Source: Microbacterium croceum (GTDB taxonomy: Bacteria; Actinomycetota; Actinomycetes; Actinomycetales; Microbacteriaceae). From it: a DNA stretch of 64,000 nucleotides. Location of the stretch: the NCBI RefSeq assembly GCF_023091245.1, contig NZ_JAHWXN010000001.1, forward strand, positions 620,001 to 684,000, given 5' to 3'. Of the stretch, positions 25,003 through 34,001 are shown piece after piece (positions within the stretch are counted from its first letter, which is position 1; every line of letters begins with the position of its first letter). The notes beneath the pieces are model-generated. The model ran no database searches. It was not told the DNA's origin and saw only the letters and a program-made list of their open reading frames with translations. The translations under genes and the position numbers were made by a program.

Positions 25003-25956
25003 TCAGCGTCGCACCGGGTCGGCGTCGCCTGTGAGGAACCGGTCGAGTTCGCGCAGGGTGGGCGCGGCTTCCCAGTCGCCCGGCACCAGGCAGGCCATCG
25101 CGCCGCAGGCGTTGGCGCGGCGCAGCAGGGCGTCCGTGTCGGCTCCGTCGAGCAGGGCGCTGAGGTACCCGGCGACGAACGCGTCGCCGGCGCCGACGGT
25201 GTCGACCACGTCGATCACGAACCCGGGCGATGTGATGACCCTGTCGCCGATGTGCACGGCTGCGCCCTTCGGCCCGAGCTTGACGACGACGGCAGCGCAC
25301 CCGGCCGCGTGGAGCAACGCAGGAGACTCCTCGGGCGCCGCCTCCGGGTACAGGATGGCGAGTTCCTCGGCCCCACCGAACACGATGTCGGCCCGCTCGG
25401 CGATCTCGCGGAGCACGGGCCCTGCGACTGCCGCCGAACCCAGTGCGGACCGGTAGTTGATGTCGAAGCTCACGGTCACGCCCGCGGCTTTCGCCTGATC
25501 CAGGGCCGCGTGCACGGTATCCCTGGCCGATTCCGACAGCAGCGGTGTGATGCCGGTGAGGTGCAGCAGCGCGGCGTCTTCGACCCAGCCGTCCGGGAGA
25601 TCGGAGGCGGACAGCCGCGACCCCGCGGACCCCGCCCGGTAGTAGTGGACGGCGGTCGATGAGACCGACGGCTTCTCCTTGACCATGAGTCCGGTCGGGG
25701 CATCCGCGTCGACGACCGCGTGCACCTCGATGCCCTCGCCGCGGATCTCCCGCGCCACTCGCTCACCGAGAGAGTCGTCGCCGACACGGCCCAGCCACGA
25801 CACCGCGGCGCCGAGCCGAGCCAGTCCGATCGCGACGTTGCTCTCCGCTCCGCCGATGCCGAGACGCAGCTCGGAGGCGTGGCGCAGAGAACCGATCTCG
25901 GTCGTACGCACCAGCGCCATGGTCTCGCCGAGTGTGACCACCGCAGGTCGAGTCAT
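25003..25956 (-). CDS. kdgK: PfkB-family sugar kinase, probable 2-keto-3-deoxygluconate kinase
   Basis: 317-aa ribokinase-fold kinase. N-terminal substrate motif GGAESNVAIGLARLG, ATP-site motif VVDTVGAGDAFVAGYLSALL with the catalytic Asp in GAGD. It would phosphorylate KDG to KDPG, the substrate of the adjacent aldolase, whose stop it overlaps with an ATGA. Context (mannonate dehydratase, KDPG aldolase) makes the KDG specificity likely, but it rests on neighbours rather than on unique residues. It is the last gene of the seven-kb sugar-acid operon. Confidence 0.85.
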   Translation of the reverse strand: MTRPAVVTLGETMALVRTTEIGSLRHASELRLGIGGAESNVAIGLARLGAAVSWLGRVGDDSLGERVAREIRGEGIEVHAVVDADAPTGLMVKEKPSVSSTAVHYYRAGSAGSRLSASDLPDGWVEDAALLHLTGITPLLSESARDTVHAALDQAKAAGVTVSFDINYRSALGSAAVAGPVLREIAERADIVFGGAEELAILYPEAAPEESPALLHAAGCAAVVVKLGPKGAAVHIGDRVITSPGFVIDVVDTVGAGDAFVAGYLSALLDGADTDALLRRANACGAMACLVPGDWEAAPTLRELDRFLTGDADPVRR

Positions 25957-26597
25957 GGTGTGCAGACCTCGACGAAGGCCTGCGCCCGATCGTGCAGTGC
26001 GCCGAGATCGCCACCGCTGAACGCATCGCCGAGCAGCGGGCCGCCGACGCTCACCGCGACCGCACCCGCCGCCAGCCAGGCTTCGGCTCCCGCCAGGTCG
26101 ACGCCACCCGAAGGCACCGCGACGATGCCGGGGAACGGGCCGCGCAGGTCCTTCAGATACCCGGGGCCGACCTGGCCGGCGGGGAACACCTTCACGGCTG
26201 ATGCGCCAGCCGACCACGAGGCGAACAGCTCGGTCGGGGTGAGGCCGCCGGGAACGATCGGCACACCGGCATCCGTCGCCTGCTGCACGAACGCGGCCGA
26301 GGTGATGGGGGTGACGATGTACGCCGCTCCCGCATCGATCGCGCGAGCGAGGTCGTCGGTGCCCGTCACGGTGCCGATGCCGAGGTCCACCGCGTCACCG
26401 AAGCGCTCGCGCAACCGGGGGAAGTGCGCGAATGTGCCCGGTGTGGTGAGCGTCAATTCGACACTGCGGATGCCGGCGTCCACCAGCACGTCGAGCACGG
26501 CGTCGTAGTCCTCGGCACGCTGTGCGCGGGCGACGACGATGAGCCGCGACTCGACCGTGCGCGTGGGCAGTGCGCGGCGTGCGACCTCACCAGTCAT
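25953..26597 (-). CDS. eda: KDPG/KHG aldolase (2-dehydro-3-deoxyphosphogluconate aldolase)
   Basis: 214-aa class I aldolase. The Schiff-base Lys lies in SAVKVFPA, the catalytic Glu in VELTLTTPG, and phosphate-binding glycines in VPSGGV and VSVGGPLLG. It splits KDPG into pyruvate and glyceraldehyde-3-phosphate in the cytoplasm. It overlaps the kinase by four bases and the dehydratase by eleven, showing tight translational coupling of the last three pathway steps. Confidence 0.9.
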   Translation of the reverse strand: MTGEVARRALPTRTVESRLIVVARAQRAEDYDAVLDVLVDAGIRSVELTLTTPGTFAHFPRLRERFGDAVDLGIGTVTGTDDLARAIDAGAAYIVTPITSAAFVQQATDAGVPIVPGGLTPTELFASWSAGASAVKVFPAGQVGPGYLKDLRGPFPGIVAVPSGGVDLAGAEAWLAAGAVAVSVGGPLLGDAFSGGDLGALHDRAQAFVEVCTP

Positions 26598-27816
26598 GGA
26601 CGGTCCCGTCGAGCAGGCGGTTCACGGGCAGGTATGCCTTGGTGTACTCGTATCCGGCCGCGGCCTCTTCATCGAGCTCGACGCCGAGGCCGGGCTGCTC
26701 GCCGGGGTGCAGGAAGCCCTTGTCGAACGTGAACGACGTCTGGAACACCTCGAGCGTCTTCTCGTTGTGCGGCATGTACTCCTGGATCCCGAAGTTGTGG
26801 ATAGCGAGGTCCAGGTGCAGCGCGGCGGCCATACCGACGGGCGAGATGTCGGTCGGGCCGTGGATGCCGGAGCGGATGCCGTAGATCGCGGCGAAGTCGA
26901 GCAGTTTCTTCATCGCCGTGATGCCGCCGGTGTGGGTGACGGCAGAGCGCACGTAGTCGATCAGGCGTTCGGTGATGAGCGTCTGGTAGTCGTACACCGA
27001 GTTGAAGACCTCGCCGATCGCGAGCGGAGTGGTGGAGTGCTGGCGCACCAGGCGCAGTGCGGACTGGTCTTCGCCGGGCGTGCAGTCCTCGAGCCAGAAC
27101 AGGTCGTAGGGCTCGATGTCCTTCGCGAAGCGGGCGGCCTCGATCGGAGTCATCCGGTGGTGGCCGTCGTGCAGGATTCGCAGGTCGGTGCCGAAGTCCT
27201 CGCGGATCTGCGAGAAGATCCCCGGCATGTGGTTCAGGTAGTTGCGGGTATCCCACCGCTCCTCGCTGGGGCGGCCGTTCTCGACGCGCTTGGCGGGCTC
27301 GTAGTCGTAGCGCACGCCCGGGCCGCTGGACGAGACGCCGTAGATCTGGCCGAGGCCGGGCACACCGGTCTGCACGCGCACCGCGGTGTAGCCGAGCTCT
27401 TCGTACCCGGTGATCGCGTTCTTGAGCGCCGCATAGTCGGTGCCGGAGGCGTGCGCGTAGACCCGCACACCCTCGCGGCTCGCGCCGCCGAGCAGCTGGT
27501 ACAGCGGCATCCCGGCCTTCTTGGCCTTGATGTCCCACAGCGCCATGTCGACCGCGGCGATCGCGGCCATCGTGACGGGTCCGCGGCGCCAATACGGTCC
27601 GCGGTAGAGGTACTGCCAGGTGTCTTCGATCCGGTCCTCGTCGCGGCCGATGAGCATCGAGGCGACGTGGTCGGAGAGGTAGGAGGCGACCGCGAGCTCG
27701 CGACCGTTCAGCGTGGCGTCGCCCCACCCGACGATGCCGTCGGAGGTCGTGATCTTGAGCGTGACGAAGTTGCGTCCGGGGCTGGTGATGTTGACGTCGA
27801 CGAGCTCGATGGTCAT
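26587..27816 (-). CDS. Mannonate dehydratase-type enolase-superfamily enzyme, copy 2
   Basis: 409 aa, clearly paralogous to the enzyme at 18590-19798. Conserved parts: [15 protein letters not shown]-type metal site ([11 protein letters not shown]), [24 protein letters not shown] and the terminal Trp in VHDW. It would dehydrate D-mannonate to 2-keto-3-deoxygluconate. In this operon it stands between a fructuronate-reductase-type enzyme and the KDG kinase/aldolase pair, so mannonate is the most likely substrate even if the enzyme belongs to the slow ManD members. Confidence 0.88.
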   Translation of the reverse strand: MTIELVDVNITSPGRNFVTLKITTSDGIVGWGDATLNGRELAVASYLSDHVASMLIGRDEDRIEDTWQYLYRGPYWRRGPVTMAAIAAVDMALWDIKAKKAGMPLYQLLGGASREGVRVYAHASGTDYAALKNAITGYEELGYTAVRVQTGVPGLGQIYGVSSSGPGVRYDYEPAKRVENGRPSEERWDTRNYLNHMPGIFSQIREDFGTDLRILHDGHHRMTPIEAARFAKDIEPYDLFWLEDCTPGEDQSALRLVRQHSTTPLAIGEVFNSVYDYQTLITERLIDYVRSAVTHTGGITAMKKLLDFAAIYGIRSGIHGPTDISPVGMAAALHLDLAIHNFGIQEYMPHNEKTLEVFQTSFTFDKGFLHPGEQPGLGVELDEEAAAGYEYTKAYLPVNRLLDGTVHDW

Positions 27817-27848
27817 GGCAGAGGTTCCTCAGGAGTGGGGGTGGAGGT

Positions 27849-27878
27849 GGGGTGCGGCCGTTCGGGCGGCCGCACCCC
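27849..27878 (-). terminator. Intra-operon GC hairpin after the MHS transporter gene
   Basis: GGGGTGCGGCCG (27849-27860) pairs with CGGCCGCACCCC (27867-27878) over 12 bp around a TTCGGG loop. It lies between the transporter and the dehydratase on the same strand and lacks a T-run; an mRNA-processing or attenuation role is likely. Confidence 0.5.
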
Positions 27879-27896
27879 GAGTGGGTGTCGGTTCGG

Positions 27897-29291
27897 TCAG
27901 ATCGCGTCGCGCGGGTCGGTGAGGTCGCGACCGGCGACCTCGGGCATCCAGATCGACGCGATCAGTGCGCTCAGCGTGAAGATGAAGAGCATGATGATGA
28001 TCGGGATGAACGAGCCGGTCACGGCCGAGACCCACGCGGCGGCGATGACGGGGCCGGCGCCGGTCGCGATGATGGCGGCGATCTCACGGGCCATGGCCGT
28101 GAAGGTGTAGCGGTTGCGAGCGCCGAACAGCTCGGGCAGCGTGAGGTTCTCGAGCGACGCGAAGCTCATCACCGCGAGGTTATGCAGCACGACGTAGCCG
28201 ATGAAGACCTGCAGCGTGACGCCGCTGCTGATCATGAGCATCGTCGGGATGATGATGATGAGCGCGATGACCGCCCAGACGATGTACATGCGCTTGCGGC
28301 CGAAACGGTCGCCGAGCCAGCCCGACAGCGGCACCGTGATGAAGGCGACGAGCGACGAGACGATCACGGCGTTGACGCCGATCGAGCGGTCGAGCAGCAG
28401 CACGACGGTGATGTAGCTGATCAGGTACGTCTGGATCATGCCGGAGTTGCCGGCCTGGCCGAAGCGCAGCAGGAGGGCGATCGAGAACGCCTTCCACGGC
28501 TTGCGTTCCATCGCCTCGAGCGTGCGCACGTCGCCGGTCTCGGTGGCGAGCTGGATCGTCTCCTCGCGGGAGAGCGCCTTGCCGTCGACCACGTCGTCGC
28601 GCTCCTCGAAGACCGGGGTCTCCTTGAGGTTGAAGCGCACCCAGATCGCGAAGAGCATGATGATCGCGCTGCCGATGAACGGGATGCGCCAAGCCCAGTC
28701 GATGACCTCCTGCTCGCTGTACGCGACGAGGAGGATCGCCCAGATGGCGGAGGCGAGCAGGGTTCCGCAGTTGGTGCCGAGCGCGACGAGCGACGCGATG
28801 ATGCCGCGGCGCTTGGCCGGTGCGTACTCGGCGAGCATGACGCCGGCGCCCGAGATCTCCGCGCCGGCGCCGAAGCCCTGCGCGATGCGGAGGATGACGA
28901 GCAGGATCGGCGCGAGGACGCCCACCTGGTTGTACGTCGGCAGGAAGCCGATGAGGGTGGTCGCGAGACCCATCAGGAGGATCGTGTAGAAGAGCACCTT
29001 CGTGCGGCCTGTCTTGTCGCCGAGGCGAGCGAAGAAGAAGGCGCCGACCGGGCGGGCGACGTAGCCGACGCCGTAGGTCGCCATCGCCGCGACGACGGCG
29101 ACGGCCGGGTTCTCGGAGGAGAAGAACAGGTCGGCGAAGACGAGAGCGGCGGCCAGCGAGTAGAGCTGGTAGTCCATGAACTCGAGGGCGGTGCCGAGCC
29201 ACCCGGAGATCGCGGCGCGGACGAGGTCCTTGACCGATCTCTTCGCGGTGGGGTCGTCGACGGCGGGTGCCGTCGTCTGCGGTTCTGACAT
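27897..29291 (-). CDS. MFS transporter, metabolite:H+ symporter (MHS) type
   Basis: 464 aa with twelve hydrophobic segments. MHS-family features: LGTALEFMDYQLYSLAAAL in helix 1, RPVGAFFFARLGDKTGRTKV between helices 2 and 3, RIAQGFGAGAEISGAGVMLA in helix 4, then GDRFGRKRMYI in the second half. The family carries organic acids and similar solutes with protons; here a sugar acid such as gulonate or idonate is the likely cargo. The ATG at 29291 has AAAGGAG upstream. It is the uptake component of the operon, which has no ABC genes. Confidence 0.88.
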   Translation of the reverse strand: MSEPQTTAPAVDDPTAKRSVKDLVRAAISGWLGTALEFMDYQLYSLAAALVFADLFFSSENPAVAVVAAMATYGVGYVARPVGAFFFARLGDKTGRTKVLFYTILLMGLATTLIGFLPTYNQVGVLAPILLVILRIAQGFGAGAEISGAGVMLAEYAPAKRRGIIASLVALGTNCGTLLASAIWAILLVAYSEQEVIDWAWRIPFIGSAIIMLFAIWVRFNLKETPVFEERDDVVDGKALSREETIQLATETGDVRTLEAMERKPWKAFSIALLLRFGQAGNSGMIQTYLISYITVVLLLDRSIGVNAVIVSSLVAFITVPLSGWLGDRFGRKRMYIVWAVIALIIIIPTMLMISSGVTLQVFIGYVVLHNLAVMSFASLENLTLPELFGARNRYTFTAMAREIAAIIATGAGPVIAAAWVSAVTGSFIPIIIMLFIFTLSALIASIWMPEVAGRDLTDPRDAI

Positions 29292-29329
29292 GGGAGGTAC
29301 TCCTTTGGACCGGGAACAGGGGGGTAGTG

Positions 29330-30334
29330 CTAGAGGGAGAGCAGGACCTTGGCCGAGGCGGACGAGTCGCGAGCGAGCTCGAACGCGCGCACGGCGTCGG
29401 ATGCGGGGATGACGTGGGAGATGACCGGGTCGAGGGCGTCGGACTCGGCGAGCATCGCCACCGCGTCGTCGATCTCGGTCGAGAAGCGGAAGGCGCCGCG
29501 GATCGTGAGCTCCTTCGCCAGCAGAGGAGCGAGGTTGACCCCGATCTCTGCGTTCGGGAGCATGCCGACCTGCACGATGGTGCCGGCACGGCCTGCTGCG
29601 CGGACGGCCTGCGTCAGGGCGACCCCGACACCGGAGCACTCGAACACCACGTCGTACGACTCGTTCGCGATGGTGTCGCGGCCGACGAGCGAGAGCTCGG
29701 TCGCGCCGAGGGCCTGTGCACGGTCGAGAGGCTCGGTGCGCACGTCGCTGGCGCCGACGACGCCCGCTCCGGCGTGCACGGCGGCCGCGACCACGAGCAG
29801 GCCGATGGGCCCGGCGCCGATGACCAGCACCCGCTTGCCGCTGATGTCGCCCGCGAGGCTCACGGCATGGATCGCGACGGCGAGCGGCTCGGCGAGTGCG
29901 GCGCGCTCGAGCGGGAGGTTCTCGGGGAGCACGCGCACCATGTGGTCTTCCACCAACAGGTACTCGGATGCCCCGCCCTGGCGGTGCGGGTTCGCCGCCG
30001 CGCTGCCGAAGTAGTCGCCACCGGGGCGCAGGTGCGGGCGGTTCTCCAGGCCGGGGACGCGGGGGCCGTAGCGGGCCGGGTGCACGGTCACCGGGGTGCC
30101 GGGAACGAGGCGGCCGGACGGATCGAGGTCGACGACGCCTGACAGCTCGTGTCCGGGGGTGAGGGGTTCACGGATCGTGTACTCCCCGTTCGCGCCGTGG
30201 AAGTAGTAGTGCAGGTCGGATCCGCAGATGCCGACGTAGTTCACCCGCAGGCGCACTTCGCCGTCACCGGGCGTCGGGACCTCGCGGTCCTCCCAGCGGA
30301 TGTCTTCCTTGCCGTGGATGGCGAGAGCCTTCAT
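29330..30334 (-). CDS. Zinc-type alcohol dehydrogenase, L-idonate/L-gulonate 5-dehydrogenase-like
   Basis: 334-aa medium-chain dehydrogenase. The catalytic zinc site is present (GICGSDLHYY, GHELSG, and the Glu of LAEPLAVAIHA), as is the NAD fold GAGPIGLL. The layout with HYYFHGANGEY and YFGSAAANPH is that of IdnD/RspB proteins. The structural-zinc lobe is altered: the four Cys normally found around residues 90-110 are missing. Predicted to oxidise C5 of L-gulonate to D-fructuronate, or of L-idonate to 5-ketogluconate. ATGA overlap with the preceding reductase gene. Confidence 0.82.
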   Translation of the reverse strand: MKALAIHGKEDIRWEDREVPTPGDGEVRLRVNYVGICGSDLHYYFHGANGEYTIREPLTPGHELSGVVDLDPSGRLVPGTPVTVHPARYGPRVPGLENRPHLRPGGDYFGSAAANPHRQGGASEYLLVEDHMVRVLPENLPLERAALAEPLAVAIHAVSLAGDISGKRVLVIGAGPIGLLVVAAAVHAGAGVVGASDVRTEPLDRAQALGATELSLVGRDTIANESYDVVFECSGVGVALTQAVRAAGRAGTIVQVGMLPNAEIGVNLAPLLAKELTIRGAFRFSTEIDDAVAMLAESDALDPVISHVIPASDAVRAFELARDSSASAKVLLSL

Positions 30335-31845
30335 CGTCGCCCCTCCTTCGTGATCGTGTGCGATGCCGAGACGGCGTCGGAGATGGCCGCGTCGACACCG
30401 GGACCGCGGATGATGTCGATCAGTTCGCCGACGCGGGTGATGAACGCGTCCTGCCCAGCGAGTTCATCACCGAACAGCTGCAGCCCGGCGATCACACGCT
30501 CGGCGAGGTCGCGTCCGTGGCGCGCGCTCGCAGCCAGGGCAGCCAGGCGCTCGCGTGCGGCATCCGTCATGGCGGCGGCATGCAGGCCGGGGTCGAAGCC
30601 GGGCAGCGGTGCGAGGCACGACAGATAGCCGGCGACCGTCAGCGCGATCAGCTGCGGCATCTCGCCCTGACCCAGCGCGAGCATCGCCGGCTCCGGGATG
30701 CGCTGGCGCAGCTTGACCGAGCCGTCGGTGCCGACCTGGCTCGTGCGGTGGCCGAGCGCAGTGTTGCCCCAGCGTTCGAAGAGCTGACTCTCGTACTCGC
30801 GGATGTCGACGCCGGACGGCACATCGACGGACGGCTCGTACTCGCCGCGCAGGAGGGACCGTGCCGCTTCCTCGATCTCGTCGAGACGGATGGCCTCCGG
30901 GATCGTGGCGACGCCGCGCAGGGCGCCGAGGTAGGCGATGAGGGAGTGGGTGCCGTTGAGCAGCCGCACCTTCATCTGCTCGTAGCGCCCCACCTCATCC
31001 GTGAACACGGCGCCGCCGGCTTCCCACGCGGGGCGTCCGCCGGCGAAATGGTCCTCGATGGCCCACATCGTGAACGGCTCGGCGGGCACCGGAACCTCGT
31101 CGCGGACGCCGAGGAGCGCGCTCACCTGCTCGCGCATCTGCGCCGTGGTCGACGGCACGATCCGGTCGACCATGCTGGACGGGAACGTGACCGACTGGTC
31201 GAGGAAGGCGAGCGTGTCGGCTCCTTCGCCCTGGGGCAGTGCGTCGAGGAACTCGCGCACCAGCTTCTCGGTGTGCTTGCCGTTGGCGGCGAGATTGTCG
31301 CAGCTGAGCACCGAGAGCGGGCCGCCGCCGGCCGAGGCGCGCGCCTGGAGACCGCGGGCCAGCTGGCCGATCGTGGAGCGCGGTGCGCCGCCGCGCAGGT
31401 CGGCCTGCACGGCGGGGTCGTCGAGGTCGAGGCGCTGCGTGGCCGCCGAGTAGCTGTAGCCGTTCTCGGTGACGGTGAGCGTCGCGATGCGGATGCGCGG
31501 ATCCGCGAGGTGTGCGACGATGCGCTCGGGCTGGGCCGCGCCGACGAAGGCATCCGTGTGCACGCCGGGAACGGTGAGCGAGGTGCCCGCGGGCGAGATC
31601 GTCGCGACGGAGTAGAGCATGTCCTGCGCGTGCATCGCGTCGACCACTGTGCGAGAGCGGGAGGCGACGCCGATGATGCCCCAGTCGCCACCGGTGCTCT
31701 GCAGCGCGGCCGCGGTGTACACCGCCTGGTGTGCCCGGTGGAAGCTGCCGAGTCCGAGGTGCAGGATGCCGGCGCCGGAGGGAGCGGTGGGAAGCGTTGC
31801 CGTGCCGGACGATGCGCGCCCGAGTGCGGGGCCCTGGGCGTTCAC
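30331..31845 (-). CDS. Mannitol-dehydrogenase-family oxidoreductase, probable fructuronate reductase (UxuB-like)
   Basis: 504 aa long-chain polyol dehydrogenase. N-terminal NAD site ILHLGLGSFHRAHQA, active-site part RYEQMKVRLLNGTHS with the catalytic Lys, and PEPAMLALGQG near the C-terminus. It would reduce D-fructuronate to D-mannonate with NADH. As first gene of the operon (GTG start, divergent from a LacI regulator) it links the dehydrogenase product to the downstream dehydratase. Mannitol 2-dehydrogenase activity is the main alternative, but the gene set favours fructuronate. Confidence 0.85.
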   Translation of the reverse strand: MNAQGPALGRASSGTATLPTAPSGAGILHLGLGSFHRAHQAVYTAAALQSTGGDWGIIGVASRSRTVVDAMHAQDMLYSVATISPAGTSLTVPGVHTDAFVGAAQPERIVAHLADPRIRIATLTVTENGYSYSAATQRLDLDDPAVQADLRGGAPRSTIGQLARGLQARASAGGGPLSVLSCDNLAANGKHTEKLVREFLDALPQGEGADTLAFLDQSVTFPSSMVDRIVPSTTAQMREQVSALLGVRDEVPVPAEPFTMWAIEDHFAGGRPAWEAGGAVFTDEVGRYEQMKVRLLNGTHSLIAYLGALRGVATIPEAIRLDEIEEAARSLLRGEYEPSVDVPSGVDIREYESQLFERWGNTALGHRTSQVGTDGSVKLRQRIPEPAMLALGQGEMPQLIALTVAGYLSCLAPLPGFDPGLHAAAMTDAARERLAALAASARHGRDLAERVIAGLQLFGDELAGQDAFITRVGELIDIIRGPGVDAAISDAVSASHTITKEGRR

Positions 31846-31902
31846 GGGGTGGTCCTCTCACGGGCTTCGGCGCACCACTGGGGGTGATCGGCGATGATCG
31901 TC

Positions 31903-31952
31903 ATGTAAAGCAGTGTGTATGAGTTGTACAAACTTGTCAACCTGTTTTACAT
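31903..31952. promoter_or_regulatory. Divergent operator region between UxuB-like gene and LacI regulator
   Basis: ATGTAAAGCAG (31903-31913) is inverted as CTGTTTTACAT (31942-31952), ten of eleven positions matching. Between them lie the palindrome TTGTACAA (31924-31931) and, on the minus strand, a -35-like TTGACA. The set sits 58 bp from the UxuB-like start and 45 bp from the LacI start, right for joint repression. Confidence 0.6.
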
Positions 31953-31996
31953 CACGGGCGGTGATCGTAGGATTGCGGGACAACCGGAAGGCGACA

Positions 31997-32959
31997 GTGG
32001 CAGCGACATTGACAGACGTGGCGAGGCGCGCAGGCGTGTCCATCGCGACGGCATCCCGCGCCTTCGGTGAACCGGAGCGTCTGGCCGACGGCACGCTCGA
32101 ACGCGTGCTGCAGGCGGCCACCGATCTCGGCTATTCCGCGCCGCAGTCGGCCGTCGCCACCCGCACGTTCGGCGTCGTGGTGCCGGACGTCGCCAACCCC
32201 GTCTATGCGACTCTGCTCAAGGCCATCCAGGGGCAGGCGTGGCATGGGCGCCACCGCATCGTGCTGTTCGACGCCGATGAGGACCTGCGGCGCGAGCGCG
32301 AGCAGATCGAGCAGGCCCGCAAGCTCGACGGCATGCTGCTGTGCTCGCCGCGACTTCCCGATGCCGATGTGCTCGCGCTCGTCGGAGACACCCCCTACGT
32401 GGTGGTCAACCGCCAGATCGACGGAGCGGCCTGTGTGTTGATGGACACCGAGCACGGGCCCAGTCAGGCGATCGAGCACCTCGCTGCGCTGGGCCACACG
32501 CACATCGCCTATGCCGCCGGACCGCGCGGCTCCTGGGCGGATGTGCGTCGCGCCGACACCATCGCACGGGCCTGCGAGCGCCACGACATCCGGCTCACCC
32601 CGCTGAGTCATCATGCGGCATCGATCCAGGGCGGTCGCGCGGCTGCCGCGCCCGCTGCGGCGAGCGGAGCCACGGCCGTCGTCGCCTACAACGACCTCGT
32701 CGCGCTCGGCCTCGAGGCGGGGTTGCTCGAGCTCGGTCGCCGCTGCCCCGCCGACATCAGCATCGTCGGGATCGACGACATCGACCTCGCCAGCACCGTG
32801 ACTCCCGCTCTCACCACCGTGCGGATGCCGATCGAGCGCAGCGGCGCACTGGCGGTCGATCTGCTGCTGCAGGCCATGGCCGGGGGCGTGATCAGCGACG
32901 TCGTGACACTCGGGTCGCAGTTGATCGTGCGCGCATCGACGGCGGCTCCGCGCGCCTGA
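31997..32959 (+). CDS. LacI-family regulator of the sugar-acid operon
   Basis: 320 aa. HTH at the N-terminus (LTDVARRAGVSIATASRAFG), hinge, and a ligand domain with FGVVVPDVANPVYATLLKAI and the closing FIGIDD-like VGIDDIDLAS and LTTVRMP. GTG start at 31997 has GGAAGG five bases upstream; the open frame from 31913 runs through the operator and is rejected. Divergent from the operon 31845-25003 and the evident local repressor; the inducer should be a pathway acid. Confidence 0.88.
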   Translation: MAATLTDVARRAGVSIATASRAFGEPERLADGTLERVLQAATDLGYSAPQSAVATRTFGVVVPDVANPVYATLLKAIQGQAWHGRHRIVLFDADEDLRREREQIEQARKLDGMLLCSPRLPDADVLALVGDTPYVVVNRQIDGAACVLMDTEHGPSQAIEHLAALGHTHIAYAAGPRGSWADVRRADTIARACERHDIRLTPLSHHAASIQGGRAAAAPAAASGATAVVAYNDLVALGLEAGLLELGRRCPADISIVGIDDIDLASTVTPALTTVRMPIERSGALAVDLLLQAMAGGVISDVVTLGSQLIVRASTAAPRA

Positions 32960-33040
32960 CGTGCACCGCCGTGCGGGCTCCCGCCATGGCTATCGGTCTT
33001 CCCGGTCGTGCATCCGTCGTGTCGCGACTTTTCCGACCGC

Positions 33041-33098
33041 TGAGGGGTCAAGACGCGCCGCATCATGCGGCCCGGCTACGGCGCGTCTTGACCCCTCA
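33041..33098. repeat. 58-bp palindromic repeat, copy A
   Basis: Arms TGAGGGGTCAAGACGCGCCG (33041-33060) and its exact complement (33079-33098) enclose an 18-base loop with GGCCCGGCT. A second copy lies at 34632-34689 in the same orientation, judged by the loop. It stands between the converging ends of a LacI gene and an SDR gene, so it may double as a bidirectional terminator. Confidence 0.75.
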
Positions 33099-33107
33099 CG
33101 GCTCGGT

Positions 33108-33911
33108 TCAGCGCTGACCGAGCCGCACCTCGCCGAGCAGGCGCGCGCTCGTGCGTGCGAGCGCACGCCGCGACAGCAGACGGGTGCCGAGCGCGAGCAG
33201 ATGGTTCCTGGTTCCGGAGATGACGCTGGGTGCGCCGTGCGCGCGATCCAGCTCCCGGAAGGCCGTGTCGATCACCTGCGCGGAGGTCTGCTGGCGGCCC
33301 ACGGATGCTGCGTCGCTGCCGACGACGTCGAAGAACTCGGTCTTCGTCGAACCGGGGCTCACGGCGAGAACGCGCAGGTCGGTGCCGCGTGCCTCCGCCC
33401 ACAGCGCCTCGGTGAAGCTCAGCACGAACGCCTTGGTGGCGCCGTAGACGGCCATGCCGGGTGTGGGCTGGTACGCCGCGGTGCTCGCGACCGTGACCAG
33501 AGCGCCGCGTCCCTGCAGCAGCTGCGGGAGGAAGGCGCGGGTCAGCTCGACCAGCGTGACCACGTTGAGCTGGATCTCGCTGCGGGTGCGGGCGGGGTCG
33601 GCCTGATCGAAGGCGATGTGCGAGCCGAAGCCTGCGTTGTTGATCAGCGAGGTGATGCGGATGCCGCGCCTGTCGATCTCGTCGCGGAGTGCGGCTGCGG
33701 CGCCGGCGACGCCCAGATCCGCGGGCACGACCTCGACGTCGACGTGAGTGCTCGCTCGCAGCTCGGCCGCGAGCGCCTCGAGTCGGTCGACGCGTCGGGC
33801 CACGAGCACCAGGTTCGAACCGCGCGCCGCGAATCGTCGGGCGAACTCCACGCCCAGTCCTGAGCTCGCTCCGGTGATGAGTGCGGTGCCTCCGTGCAGG
33901 TCGAGCGTCAT
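33108..33911 (-). CDS. Short-chain dehydrogenase, divergent from a TetR gene
   Basis: 267 aa classical SDR of the DltE-like type: ITGASSGLGVEFARRFAARG with the glycine-rich cofactor loop near residue 12-20, LVARRVDRL (Arg pair suggesting NADP), LINNAGFG, catalytic Ser in VASTAAYQP, YGATKAF with Tyr and Lys, and SPGSTKTEFF. The C-terminal 60 residues form an extra helix region typical of this subgroup. Substrate unknown. ATG at 33911. It shares a promoter region with the TetR gene, which has two matching direct repeats. Confidence 0.88.
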   Translation of the reverse strand: MTLDLHGGTALITGASSGLGVEFARRFAARGSNLVLVARRVDRLEALAAELRASTHVDVEVVPADLGVAGAAAALRDEIDRRGIRITSLINNAGFGSHIAFDQADPARTRSEIQLNVVTLVELTRAFLPQLLQGRGALVTVASTAAYQPTPGMAVYGATKAFVLSFTEALWAEARGTDLRVLAVSPGSTKTEFFDVVGSDAASVGRQQTSAQVIDTAFRELDRAHGAPSVISGTRNHLLALGTRLLSRRALARTSARLLGEVRLGQR

Positions 33912-33928
33912 GATGGTGCCTTCCTTGA

Positions 33929-33982
33929 TGTTGTCAGTGTCATCATTGTGCACGTGTCGCCGGGTGTTGTCAATGTCTACAT
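33929..33982. promoter_or_regulatory. Direct-repeat operators in the SDR/TetR divergent promoter
   Basis: TGTTGTCAGTGTCATCATTG begins at 33929 and a near copy, TGTTGTCAATGTCTACATCT, at 33965, 36 bp apart. Each contains an imperfect TGT..ACA-like dyad. Placed in the 90-bp divergent gap, they are the probable TetR binding sites controlling both genes. Confidence 0.6.
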
Positions 33983-34001
33983 CTGCTCGTAGGATGGGAG
34001 G

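Noticed and set aside
26539..28110. 523-codon plus-strand frame over the dehydratase and aldolase genes
   Set aside because: Antisense to well-supported enzymes; Val/Arg/Gly/Asp-rich shadow without domains.
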